From NCBI GenBank assembly GCA_937981555.1, contig CALJOK010000007.1:1-64000 (forward strand): a DNA stretch of 64,000 bases, in the 5' to 3' direction. Shown in pieces: positions 27,901-35,255 of the stretch; position 1 is the first letter of the stretch, and each line of letters opens with the position of its first letter. The notes under the pieces are model-generated. The model worked only from the letters and a program-made list of their open reading frames with translations. It had not been told where the DNA came from and ran no database searches. This stretch comes from an uncultured Saprospiraceae bacterium. GTDB taxonomy: Bacteria; Bacteroidota; Bacteroidia; Chitinophagales; Saprospiraceae. Position numbers and translations under genes: made by a program.

Positions 27901-29687
27901 ACATTTCCACTTCCATCTAATACCTCTAAATTGAATTCGTAAGTTCCAGCATTGGCATAATTAACGGTAGGATTAGCATCAGTTGAAGTGGCAGGTATAC
28001 CTCCATCAAATGTCCAATTATAACTTGCTGCAGTTCCTGAATATCTTTCTTCGAAATTGACAATCAAAGGTTCACACCCTGCTGATATATCTGTAGAAAA
28101 AATTGATTCTGTAAAAAATGTAGGCTCAGCAGTCAAGGCAATACTACTTGGATCAACTTGCGAACTTTGGAAAGTATTAGAGTATTCCCAATTTCTTGCT
28201 TCCAAATAATTGATATTTAGTCCTGCTGGAAAAGTATAAGTTGCACTCGAAATCTCACTCATATCAGTTGTGGTTTTTGCCCACATCACATAAGTGTAAT
28301 TTCCATCCACATCTAAAAATGCACCACCATCAACTGTCGCAGGCATATTTAATTGAGCCGTTCGAGTTGCATCATAAGTGGAACCGAACAATAAATCTGA
28401 CATGGTTTTGTAGGCAACTCCTTCACTTGTTTTTACTTGAGTATAAGGTTGAGTACCTTTTACTTTTTCATATAAACCGAATAAATCAAATTCTCCAGTT
28501 GCTTCATTATAAGTTTTCCTTTCTGCCAAATTATAAACGTGCATTGCTCGGATGTCATTTTTCATACAAGTCACCGCACCTTTCAACAAAAAGTTTCTTT
28601 GATATTCTTCTGACCCTACGAAGTCTTGAAATTGTTTTCTTGGGCCATTGATCTCTGTAATAATCCATTCTTTTTCAGGAAAAGTTGTTCCATCAAAACC
28701 ATAATTGCCTAAAACGTCTTGATATTGATCTTGTCTTCTCAATACTCCACTCGCACCTTTATCAGAATGTCTTTCATAGACAAATTGATTGGTTGCATTA
28801 TCCCAATATTTCATCGTACCATCAAAGTGAGTATAAGAGTGAAACCCCATCACATCAAAATAAGCACCACCACCATGAGGGTATTCAGCCGTTACACTTC
28901 CATCCACAGGGTTATCTGTATTTCTCAAAATGGCATCTAAGAAACTAGGAAAACCAACTCCTGCAACAATTACATATGCGTCAGGATCAAGCGTTTTGAT
29001 AATTTCCCAAGAAATCCGAAGAGTACGCACATAGTGTTGAATTGGCGCACGTAATTTATTAATACATGGATCTGGATCATTATCCCACCAGTTACACAAT
29101 GGGTCACCTGGCTCTCTCCAACCACAATTTCCACTATAATCAAAACCTGGCTCATTCCAAATTTCCCAAAATTTTACATGCTGTTTGTACATCGAAACTG
29201 TTTTATACAAATAAGCAGCATAATAATTATCATCATTATAAGGAGTTCCATTGGCACCACCATCCCAAATGTCTGTGTACAAGTTGTCAAACATTTCAGA
29301 CTGGATTCCCGGACAAGGTTGATCAGTTTCTTTTTGATCATCTGATGGAAAACCAACGATACATACATTATCTCTTAATCCAAGATCAGTATAGTGTTGA
29401 TATGTATTTAGTCGGAAGTCATAACCATATTCTTCCATAAACCAGCCCGGAAGAGTTGGTCGAGAGGATTTTACTCCTACACCATCAATCCCTAAGGCAG
29501 GATTTCCAGCGGCAATATTAGCTAAGTCTTCATCTTGCCAAGGTGGGTTGTATCCAAAATTGGAACCAAACAAGAATACATCATCGTAGATGGTTACTTG
29601 ATCTTTTGCAGTATAATTAACTTGAGCAAACAGGCTGCTGCTCAATAAAACCAACAAAAGAGTAAGAGTGGTTGTAAAATTTTTCAT
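21957..29687 (-). CDS. Giant T9SS protein with two glycoside-hydrolase-like and 18 PKD domains
   Basis: From the ATG at 29687, which starts a normal signal peptide ending in LFAQ, the protein has about 2576 residues; an upstream in-frame extension to 29738 is not needed. Order: a glycoside-hydrolase-like domain (about 25-540) with WEIWNEP (candidate acid/base Glu179) and EWIITEINGP (candidate nucleophile Glu345), one PKD pair, a second copy of that domain (about 700-1200) with the same motifs, then eight more PKD pairs, and a type A T9SS sorting domain (FLLFPNPSDG to KKVVIE). The Asn-Glu-Pro and strand-end Glu resemble clan GH-A TIM barrels; the substrate is unknown. PKD domains alternate strictly between a GCxPLxVxF type and a WDFGDG type. 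It is probably a surface or secreted polysaccharide-active enzyme. Confidence 0.85.
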   Translation of the reverse strand: MKNFTTTLTLLLVLLSSSLFAQVNYTAKDQVTIYDDVFLFGSNFGYNPPWQDEDLANIAAGNPALGIDGVGVKSSRPTLPGWFMEEYGYDFRLNTYQHYTDLGLRDNVCIVGFPSDDQKETDQPCPGIQSEMFDNLYTDIWDGGANGTPYNDDNYYAAYLYKTVSMYKQHVKFWEIWNEPGFDYSGNCGWREPGDPLCNWWDNDPDPCINKLRAPIQHYVRTLRISWEIIKTLDPDAYVIVAGVGFPSFLDAILRNTDNPVDGSVTAEYPHGGGAYFDVMGFHSYTHFDGTMKYWDNATNQFVYERHSDKGASGVLRRQDQYQDVLGNYGFDGTTFPEKEWIITEINGPRKQFQDFVGSEEYQRNFLLKGAVTCMKNDIRAMHVYNLAERKTYNEATGEFDLFGLYEKVKGTQPYTQVKTSEGVAYKTMSDLLFGSTYDATRTAQLNMPATVDGGAFLDVDGNYTYVMWAKTTTDMSEISSATYTFPAGLNINYLEARNWEYSNTFQSSQVDPSSIALTAEPTFFTESIFSTDISAGCEPLIVNFEERYSGTAASYNWTFDGGIPATSTDANPTVNYANAGTYEFNLEVLDGSGNVLATQTSFVVVSSPPSADFAYTLSGPIIVFQNNSSTNTDTYNWVFGDGTTSTEREPTHVYDTNGTYTITMIASNGCGASTQTATITINTSSNFQVPYNANTVLDPYLGTFRPGTNFGYNPPYTDFSLADLAAGNPSINIKGVGVKASRPSLPGWFVNEYGYEFNLPNYQHYDNLGLEENVLIIGFPAPEERDPAYYCDGVQSEMFANMYSDIWDDGTDGTPYNDDNYLAAYLYKVVTLYGDNIRFWEIWNEPGFDYTGNCGWREPGDPVCNWWDQNPDPCDFKLRAPIMHYVRILRISYEIIKTLQPDDYLVVAGVGFPSYLDAILRNTDNPVDGSVTADYPLGGGAYFDVMGFHAYPHFDGTMRWWDNSIGGFHYERHSDQAITGIKNRQNQYQGVLENYGYNGTTYPNKEWIITESNLPRREFQDFIGNEDAQINYMAKAVVTCYKNDIHQFHVYNLGEAEFINSATREFDVMGMYQKLIGQPEYSQVVNLEGISYKTASDILFGNEYDEAKTNAMNLPSNIDGAAFIDAVGNYSYVLWAITTEDQSEVANATYSFPGSFNISDLYKREWDYSETNATQTISPSNVVLTGRPIYLLESQTTIVVPTATFFPDISVGCAPLTVNFDDMSSSNIDTWNWTFTGPNGFNLTSTDQDPAITFNDPGTYNATLEVSNAAGTNSTTQLIQVDAALTGGFTYVINGNQVTFTNTSVNGTNFSWDFGDGIGFTDQENPTYTYAGDGLYNIGLSASNSCDTIVITQVIEIGMGSGVPPTASFSTNLSAGCGPLSVNFINLSSNATNFMWTFPGGTPSTSTDQNPTVVYNTPGNYNVTLEASNASGTTTFEQTSLINVLGLPSPSYTYDLANSPTLNFANNSLNGISYYWDFGDGNNSQLQNPVHTYSAGGAFTVTLTVANGCGSASFSQIVNIDASNLPPTAGFASDNINGCAPMEINFMDNSVGATSWNWTFPGGTPATSTDQNPSVIYDVAGTYDVTLEVSNPNGTDMTTTTSYITILEGPTSGYTFTTLDSLATFTNLSSANAFNYTWSFGDGTFSNEQNPTHIYGASGVYEVTLTATNGCGSNATTFFVDITTNSGSAPAASFTSNVNSGCGPLEVQFTDLSAGGATTWNWSFPGAMPSTSTDQNPTVTYPNQGSYTVTLEVSNSFGNDIATQVSYINVEGAPTSGFSSTLNALTANFSNTSTSATSYSWDFGDGNTSTDANPIHTYAMGGGYTVTLIATNDCGSTTFIDNISFVNLPVAAFDSDITIGCGPLQVQFNDNSTGDVTEWNWSFPGGTPAISTDENPIVTYNSPGTYNVTLVATNSSGNNTSTQTAYIEVLNEATSSFSSSTNALNAIFTNTSTNATSYAWDFGDGNMSTDENPTHTYAADGTYTVTLTATNACGTVTSTTTITVTSAAVAAFSANVLSGCTPLTVDFTDQSIGTVDSWLWEITGATPNSSTDQNPTFTFDTPGNYDVTLTATNASGSYTNTQTSYILVGTTPTVAFDVNFSGGVYSFTNNTTGATSYSWDFGDGNMSTDMNPTHTYTTDGTFITTLTATNDCGSVTTTQTITVTTVPVVAFSADVVSGCAPLVVNFMDLTTGTVDSWSWDIQGGTPGTSTEQNPTITFDTPGTYDVTLTVTNPNGSYPITQTSMIVVEAAPTAAFDANLSGSVYSFVNNSTGTTSYVWDFGDGSMTSTEMNPTHSYGLNGSYTVQLISNGPCGSDTTELLLAVVAAPTAAFSSDTTFGCAPFMVQFTDESVNAIAWNWTFDGGTPSTSTDQNPLVTYDTPGTYAVTLDASNSVGSDNITVNSYVVVDDVPTASFSANSDTTHVVFLNTSTGGTNPTYLWNFGDGMTSNDETPSHDYAAGGTYIVTLTVTNDCGTETFEMTIVLTTATNEITFLEEFLLFPNPSDGQFTVVLKGEPKDDLHINLINIIGQYIHQEEVDFTSGQLTKTFNFDRLPVGTYIVELKSNQQVTYKKVVIE

Positions 29688-30310
29688 TATCAATATTTTA
29701 GAATTTAGTTTTGAAGCGGCATGGCGCACGTTCTTCAAGTATTAAGTAAGAATTCGATAAAAATGTTTATTTGAAAATATTCGAAATAATATAAAAAGTT
29801 CATTCCATAACGACGGGGATATCATTATAAAAAGAATCAGTTTTAAACAGTCAGTCTAGAGATTAGGAAAAAGGAAATACAGTAATTTTGAATTGCAAAA
29901 AGTTATTTAATAGTCTTTTTGCTTTTATATTATATTGTTTCTACGGTAAGGCTTTGGGAGTAAGAACGATACAAAAATACCGCTTTTTTCAGTCATATGA
30001 AAATTTAGTGAATACTTTAGCAATAATATTGGGGAAAATTTGAAGTGATAGGAAAGTACTAAATTACTGGTTTTTAAGGACTTATGAAAGAGGATGTCTT
30101 TCATTTATCAAAAAAAAAATAAGGTTTTACGAAAAAAAATAGGGAAACCACCAAAAAAGGTAATTTCCCTGCGCTCTCCCTATTAAAAATAATAGGCTTC
30201 TGTTGTATTAAAAAAGACAGGATTTGTTTTAGATGGTTGCAAAAAAAAAGAGTTGACTGCGTTAGCAATCAACTCTTTTCTTAACCTAAGTAAGGTAAAA
30301 TGAATATAGA
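29688..30310. other. Intergenic region between two minus-strand genes
   Basis: About 620 AT-rich bases between the PKD gene and the upstream repeat-protein gene. It holds the terminator at 30246-30279 and a 7 bp hairpin with 16-base loop (30141-30147 with 30164-30170). TATTTTTG on the minus strand (29972-29979) fits the -7 consensus and could start the PKD transcript with a long leader. No ORF of note. Confidence 0.4.
30246..30279 (-). terminator. Terminator of the 320-residue repeat-protein gene
   Basis: Stem GAGTTGA/TCAACTC (30250-30256 with 30269-30275) extended by four A-T pairs, with a strong T-run on the minus strand. Confidence 0.8.
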
Positions 30311-31273
30311 CTATCCTTCTACTCCAAGAGCTTTCAAAGTTTCTAAGTTCAAATTTCCTACAGGTAATCCTTTATCAGTTTGGTATTGAGCCATAGCAGC
30401 TTGAGTTTTTAAACCCATAACACCATCGATAGGACCAGGATTATAACCAGCATTAGATAATGCTTGTTGTACTGATCTTACTTTGCTAGAAGTTGTTTTT
30501 TCAGCACAAAGGATTTCAGTCCAAATTGTAAATCCACCAGCTTTCACTAATTGCTTAGAGTTACTAGTTGCGTAAATAGCAGGAATTACTTCCTCACGAG
30601 TTGTAGCAGGACTAACCAATACTTTCTTAGTAATAGTTTTGTACTGAGGCTCAACTACGATTTCTTCAACTCTTGCAGGCTCATTAATCACTTTTTTATT
30701 AACAGTCTTGTACTTAGCAGGAATTACTTCTTCAGTAGTAGTAGCAGGTGTTGCTAAAACTTGGTAACTTTCCGTTCTGTATTTTGCTGCAATTTCTTCA
30801 TAACAAGCTACATAACAGTCATCAGGATTTTGAGAAAAACATCCAGGAGATTTTTTCTTTTTTACCCATTTTCCACCAGCAGGAGATACTAAGATTTGAC
30901 GAGTCTCAGTTCTGTACTTTGCAGGAACAGTTCTGATTCGAGTAGAAGCAGGAACTACTTCAATTGTTTCAGTTACTGTCTTGTAAGTAGCAGGAATGGT
31001 TTTGTATTTTACTCCACCTTCTTTTACTAAAACTGTCTCAGTTGCATTTTCGTACTGAGCTGGAACTTTTACTAATTTAGTAGAAGCTTCTTTCTTTACT
31101 TTCTGAACAGATACTGTTTCGTATACATCCGGAATTTTACATTTTGCATAACACTTTCCGTATTCAGTTGTAGGTGGTAAATCAGCAAATGGTGCATCTC
31201 CTTGAGCGAAGATTACAGCTACACATGCAAATAATGTTAATACAGTAAGGGTTGCTTTTTTTAAACTACTCAT
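30311..31273 (-). CDS. Exported repeat protein with peptidoglycan-binding-like C-terminus (short paralog)
   Basis: A 320-residue exported protein: signal peptide ending near AVIFAQ, a GKCYAKC motif soon after it, about nine imperfect repeats of 23 or so residues around the pattern VPAxYxTVTxxVxVxPA, a Cys-containing insert (KKKKSPGCFSQNPDDCYVACYEE) in the middle, and a C-terminal PG_binding_1-like domain (VRSVQQALSNAGYNPGPIDGVMGLKTQAAMAQYQ). It is a shorter paralog of the gene at 60606-62132, with the same order of parts. By domain logic it may link the outer membrane or a secreted polymer to peptidoglycan; the repeats are of a type I cannot name. Confidence 0.8.
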   Translation of the reverse strand: MSSLKKATLTVLTLFACVAVIFAQGDAPFADLPPTTEYGKCYAKCKIPDVYETVSVQKVKKEASTKLVKVPAQYENATETVLVKEGGVKYKTIPATYKTVTETIEVVPASTRIRTVPAKYRTETRQILVSPAGGKWVKKKKSPGCFSQNPDDCYVACYEEIAAKYRTESYQVLATPATTTEEVIPAKYKTVNKKVINEPARVEEIVVEPQYKTITKKVLVSPATTREEVIPAIYATSNSKQLVKAGGFTIWTEILCAEKTTSSKVRSVQQALSNAGYNPGPIDGVMGLKTQAAMAQYQTDKGLPVGNLNLETLKALGVEG

Positions 31274-31348
31274 AGTCGAATAAGTTTTTTTTATTATTAA
31301 TAAATATGATTAGAATTTGAATTTATTTTGGTTCAAATAAAATCACTG

Positions 31349-31356
31349 CAAAAGTA
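31349..31356 (-). promoter_or_regulatory. -7 promoter element of the 320-residue repeat-protein gene
   Basis: On the minus strand TACTTTTG matches the TAnnTTTG consensus, about 75 bases before the start codon. A -33 box is not clear. Confidence 0.4.
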
Positions 31357-31415
31357 ATATATTTGAATTGAAAAAAACGAGTTATGGTCTAATAAAAACA
31401 GTTATTTTTTCAATA

Positions 31416-31455
31416 AAAAACGGTAATACAAATTATTTTTTGTATTACCGTTTTT
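31416..31455 (-). terminator. Terminator of the 400-residue T9SS cargo gene
   Basis: A perfect 17 bp stem (31416-31432 with 31439-31455), loop of 6, with T-rich minus-strand flank. Confidence 0.9.
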
Positions 31456-31494
31456 AGTTGGAAAAATGCGTTACTTTTTCGAGAAAGTTACGTC

Positions 31495-32646
31495 TTAAGG
31501 TCTTAAAATTACCAAGCGTCTGGTAGCTATAGTTTTTCCTCTTTCATTTACAAGACTATATAAGTAAGTTCCTTTTTTAAAGTTATTTATATCCAATTGA
31601 ATGGTGTCTGTAGCGTTTCTAAAGTCATAATTATTACTCCAAACTTTCACTCCCAAGATGTTATAGATGTTCAAATCATATTTACCACTTGGTACATTTA
31701 ATACATCAAATCTTACTTGATCAATTGCTGGATTTGGATAAGCATAAATGTTTGGTTTCTGATCATACAATTTGATAATACCTACTGTGTTGGGATCCGC
31801 TGATTTGTATTGAGCATTGGTTGGTGTATCGTCAATTGGATCGACAGTAATGACTGCAATTGGTTCTTTTGATTCATCATTATAATATCGATAAGTTAAG
31901 GTTGTATCTCCTCCTAGAAGTGGAGTTACTCCTCCTAAAAATGAAGTTACATCAACCCAAATTGAAGGAAACCCTGGAAAGGTTGGAACTAATGCTTGCA
32001 CACTTGTTTCCGTTATATCTAATCTTCGTACTCTCAATACATCATAAGTTCCTACTGGCAAAGCTACTTTCCCCCATGCATCTACTGTTTCTGTTCGAGT
32101 AGTCGAAACCTCGATTGCAATTGAATCAGGAGTGGTTGGCAATGGTAAACTATCTGTTATAATTGCAGGTAGGTCACTCCATGCAAATGGAACTGAAACA
32201 AATGAAGATGAATTATTATCATCGTCATAGTTAAGTGGTGAAACTCGCTCAACTAAAGGTGGTGAATTTTTAAAAGCTACATCCAAACCTAATCCAATTG
32301 GATCTTGACCACTATACCCTAAAGAAGTGTAGGAAGAAGTGGTCGTCTGAAAATATCTTTCAGCGAGTGGTGTTTGCCCCGTCATAAATGTTGCATTTGG
32401 AAAGTTAGCAACTGAAGCTCCTTGACTAGCATCCAAAATTATATTTTCAAATACAGGTCCATCCAAAGAAGTAAAATTCCAAGTCAAATCTTCTCCAGGG
32501 GAAAGTAAGTTAATATTAGGTTCTGAATCTACAACTGTTCGTAAAGTATCTCCAGGTGCAGGAAAGGTAGCGCTTGTCACAGTAATCTGAGCTAACAAAC
32601 TATTGCTTAAAATTGCTAATATAAATAGGAGTATATTTTTTTTCAT
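31495..32646 (-). CDS. Exported protein with T9SS sorting domain
   Basis: The ATG at 32646 starts a standard signal peptide (MKKNILLFILAILSNSLLAQ), giving about 383 residues. The mature part begins with ITVTSATFPAPGDTLRT and has no catalytic motif that I recognise; its beta-rich pattern (VGTYDVLRVRRLDITET and LTYRYYNDESKEPIAV) resembles a family of Bacteroidota surface proteins of unknown role. The last 75 residues (IYAYPNPAIDQVRFDV to RRLVILRP) form a type A T9SS sorting domain, so export to the surface is likely. It is a single gene between hisC and its own terminator. Confidence 0.82.
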   Translation of the reverse strand: MKKNILLFILAILSNSLLAQITVTSATFPAPGDTLRTVVDSEPNINLLSPGEDLTWNFTSLDGPVFENIILDASQGASVANFPNATFMTGQTPLAERYFQTTTSSYTSLGYSGQDPIGLGLDVAFKNSPPLVERVSPLNYDDDNNSSSFVSVPFAWSDLPAIITDSLPLPTTPDSIAIEVSTTRTETVDAWGKVALPVGTYDVLRVRRLDITETSVQALVPTFPGFPSIWVDVTSFLGGVTPLLGGDTTLTYRYYNDESKEPIAVITVDPIDDTPTNAQYKSADPNTVGIIKLYDQKPNIYAYPNPAIDQVRFDVLNVPSGKYDLNIYNILGVKVWSNNYDFRNATDTIQLDINNFKKGTYLYSLVNERGKTIATRRLVILRP

Positions 32647-32731
32647 AAGAATGAAGTTTTGTAAAAATAAAAGTACGATTTTAGAAACTATGAACAAAGT
32701 TTCCGTACGTTAAGGTTTTTAACCAATTTTT

Positions 32732-33832
32732 CTATAAAATATTTTCCATGGCATGAATTACTGCTTCATTTGCTTCTCGTGTACCAATGGTAATTCTTAC
32801 ACAACCAGGTGCTCCAAAATTCCCAACTGGTCGAACCATTACTCCAAAACTCTGCATTTTTTCTTCAAATAATTTTGGGTCCATTGTTGGTTTTATAGTA
32901 AAAAAGTTGGCTTGGCTTTTCCAATAAGTAATTCCTAATTTATCCAACTCAGGATATAAATATGCTTTTCCTTCATTCACCGTTCGAACCGTCAATTCAA
33001 GAAATTCATGATCAGTTAGTGCTGCCATCGCCGCTTCAGTTGCCAATGTGTTGATATAAAATGGACGTTGCAATTTACTCAAGTATCGACCTATTTTTGG
33101 AGTTGAATAAGCGTATCCAATTCGTAAACCGGCTAATCCATATGCCTTCGAAAAACTATTTACACCAATTACATTTTTCCCTTTCAAAACATAAGGAAGA
33201 GAAGTAGTGTAATCTTCCGCAGTTGCAAATTGAAAATAAACTTCATCCAAAATCACGACCACATGCTCAGGAACATGTGCTAACAATTTATCAATATCTT
33301 GTTTTGGTAAATATGTTCCAGTTGGATTATTAGGACTGCAAAGCCAAATGACTCGCGTGTTATCATTGATGTTTTTGACTATTCCTTCAATGTCCAATTC
33401 GTAATCATGACCTAACAATGGCACATCTCGAATGACCGCTCCTACTTTTGTAGGGAAAGAAATGTAAGGCAAAAATGCAGGATTGCAAGCGATACATTCT
33501 AAGCCTTCTCCCAAAAATGCATGAACGATTAATTCAATAATTCCAACACCACTATTAGCTGTGACAAACTGATCAGCTGTCAATTCATTTTTATAAAAAG
33601 TACTTAATGCCGTTCTCAATCGAATATCTGTATTATCTGGATACTCAAACAAATTATTCATTTTTGCCTGCATGGCAGCAATGGCTTTTGGCGATGCTCC
33701 AATTGGATTTTCGTTAGATGATAATTTGTAAATCGGACCGTCGAAATTTATTTGGTCTTTTGACTTCCCACCTTTGTATGCAGGTGTATCAGTATCGAGG
33801 TATGATTTGAAAAGAGATATATTTTTAGACAT
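32732..33832 (-). CDS. hisC: Histidinol-phosphate aminotransferase-like PLP enzyme
   Basis: A fold type I aminotransferase of 366 residues. Lys229 in NSFSKAYGLAGLRIGY is the PLP Schiff-base lysine; CSPNNPTGT (about 165-173) and ILDEVYF (about 194-200) are the usual cofactor-contact stretches, and the C-terminal RITIGTREAN arginine binds substrate carboxylate. Sequence style fits HisC, which transaminates imidazole-acetol phosphate in histidine synthesis. No other his genes are nearby, so a related role on aromatic amino acids cannot be excluded. Confidence 0.83.
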   Translation of the reverse strand: MSKNISLFKSYLDTDTPAYKGGKSKDQINFDGPIYKLSSNENPIGASPKAIAAMQAKMNNLFEYPDNTDIRLRTALSTFYKNELTADQFVTANSGVGIIELIVHAFLGEGLECIACNPAFLPYISFPTKVGAVIRDVPLLGHDYELDIEGIVKNINDNTRVIWLCSPNNPTGTYLPKQDIDKLLAHVPEHVVVILDEVYFQFATAEDYTTSLPYVLKGKNVIGVNSFSKAYGLAGLRIGYAYSTPKIGRYLSKLQRPFYINTLATEAAMAALTDHEFLELTVRTVNEGKAYLYPELDKLGITYWKSQANFFTIKPTMDPKLFEEKMQSFGVMVRPVGNFGAPGCVRITIGTREANEAVIHAMENIL

Positions 33833-33912
33833 AAAAATGGTATGATTAATTTGGTTAGACTGCTAAAATTTTGCAATGCGAAATTAAATAAAAATAGTTG
33901 CTTTGGCAACGA

Positions 33913-35007
33913 TTAAAAACATTCGTAAATAATGAATTTATTGTTTTCTGAAATCACATTTACTTCTTTGAAAATTTTAATCAAATGAGTTTTAAAATTC
34001 AAATGCTGACTTGCCACTAATTCAAATCTCCCTCCATCTTTCAAACATCTTTTTACTTCAGAAAATAACTGAATCGCTACTTCAATATTCGTTTCATGCT
34101 CAAAATGAAAAGGTGGATTTGAAATCACTAAGTCAAAAAAGTCATCTTCAAAAACTTCCATCGAATCGCTAAGATGGAAAAATACATTTTCAGAATTCAG
34201 ATTTAATTTTGATGACTCGATCGCTAAAAGAGAATCATCCATCAAATGAACTTCACCACTCGGATTTTGTAATTGAACAGCTTTGGATAAAACACCATTG
34301 CCGGAAGCTAAATCTAAAATTCGTTGGTCGCTTTCATCTAATTTTAAATTTTGGATAAAAAACTGACTCGCGTAGTCAATATTTTTTGCAGAAAAAACGC
34401 CAAAATATTGTTGGTAATTAAAGTCTTGAAATTCGATAGAATGTAACATCGAAATGTCTTTCTTCTGTTTTCTATTTTTTAAAATCAAAACCCGTGATTT
34501 TTTCCAAGCCTTGCTTTGTTCTACTTCTTCAAAAAACTCATTAGCAATGGAAAGCATTTGTGGCGAAAAATATTTCGTCATAAATGAAGTTAAAACAATG
34601 GAATTTTCACTCAATGATTTCGAGAGTTGAAATAATTGCATTCTGAATAAATCCATAGACTTGGGTATCTTAAGGATAGCAAGGTCTAATTGTTCCGGCA
34701 AAGATTCTAAAGGAGTAATAAAATTTAGCTCACTAAATTTTAAATCATTTGATTCCAAATTTTGAAAAATCGCTTTTTCTTGGCTTTTATAATTTAAAAT
34801 AACCGTTGGTGAAAATGGATGCAAGTGGCAACTCAAAAAACCAAAGCGATCATTGAAAATAGCTATGGTAGGTTTTTCTAAATTCAGCGAATCGAATTCT
34901 GTCAAAAGATACTCGTCTGCAGCACTCCATGCTTTCAAAGATTGATTCCTCGTTTTTGGATAACGAGTGATGGAGTATTTATTTTTATTGGTATTATTGT
35001 CTGTCAT
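33913..35007 (-). CDS. rlmG: RlmG-like 23S rRNA guanine-N2 methyltransferase
   Basis: A 364-residue two-domain SAM methyltransferase. The N-terminal half keeps features of the RsmC/RlmG pseudo-catalytic domain, notably LKAWSAADEYLL (25-35) and FNDRFGFLSCHLH, which match RlmG more than RsmC as I recall the E. coli protein. The C-terminal half has the SAM motif LDLASGNGVLS (231-241) and the catalytic NPPFH motif (297-301). RlmG methylates G1835 of 23S rRNA in E. coli; RsmC acts on G1207 of 16S rRNA. It is a single gene, upstream of hisC by 80 bases on the same strand. Confidence 0.75.
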   Translation of the reverse strand: MTDNNTNKNKYSITRYPKTRNQSLKAWSAADEYLLTEFDSLNLEKPTIAIFNDRFGFLSCHLHPFSPTVILNYKSQEKAIFQNLESNDLKFSELNFITPLESLPEQLDLAILKIPKSMDLFRMQLFQLSKSLSENSIVLTSFMTKYFSPQMLSIANEFFEEVEQSKAWKKSRVLILKNRKQKKDISMLHSIEFQDFNYQQYFGVFSAKNIDYASQFFIQNLKLDESDQRILDLASGNGVLSKAVQLQNPSGEVHLMDDSLLAIESSKLNLNSENVFFHLSDSMEVFEDDFFDLVISNPPFHFEHETNIEVAIQLFSEVKRCLKDGGRFELVASQHLNFKTHLIKIFKEVNVISENNKFIIYECF

Positions 35008-35082
35008 TTGCGTGCAAAAATAGAGATAAAAATGTTTCCCTTTGGTAAATTTGTTCGTCTAATGTTTTGAAAACAAAATCTA

Positions 35083-35237
35083 ACGCGGTGGTCTGCTTTA
35101 GCTGACCTGAAAAAGAAGAGCGAAGCGAATTTTTTTCAAAACTATTTTTTCGAAACTTGTACTGAATTTATAAAACAAGCAAGCAAGAAAAAATTCGCTC
35201 TGCTTTTTTTTAGGTCAGCTAAAGCAGACCACCACGT
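35083..35237. repeat. Long inverted repeat of about 155 bp
   Basis: Outer arms of 26 bp (35083-35108 and 35212-35237) pair with one mismatch, and the pairing continues inward, with small bulges, through the GAGCGAA/TTCGCTC region to about 35133 and 35187. Arms total about 50 bases around a loop of about 55 bases. There is no coding capacity inside. It ends 18 bases before the next gene and separates the divergent rlmG and pnuC-like genes. It could be a MITE-like element or a very strong transcript hairpin. Confidence 0.75.
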
Positions 35238-35255
35238 AACTTAAAAATATACATT

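Noticed and set aside
28241-28651. 136-codon plus-strand ORF inside the PKD gene
   Set aside because: Antisense shadow of the first hydrolase-like domain, with His/Ser/Leu-rich nonsense composition.
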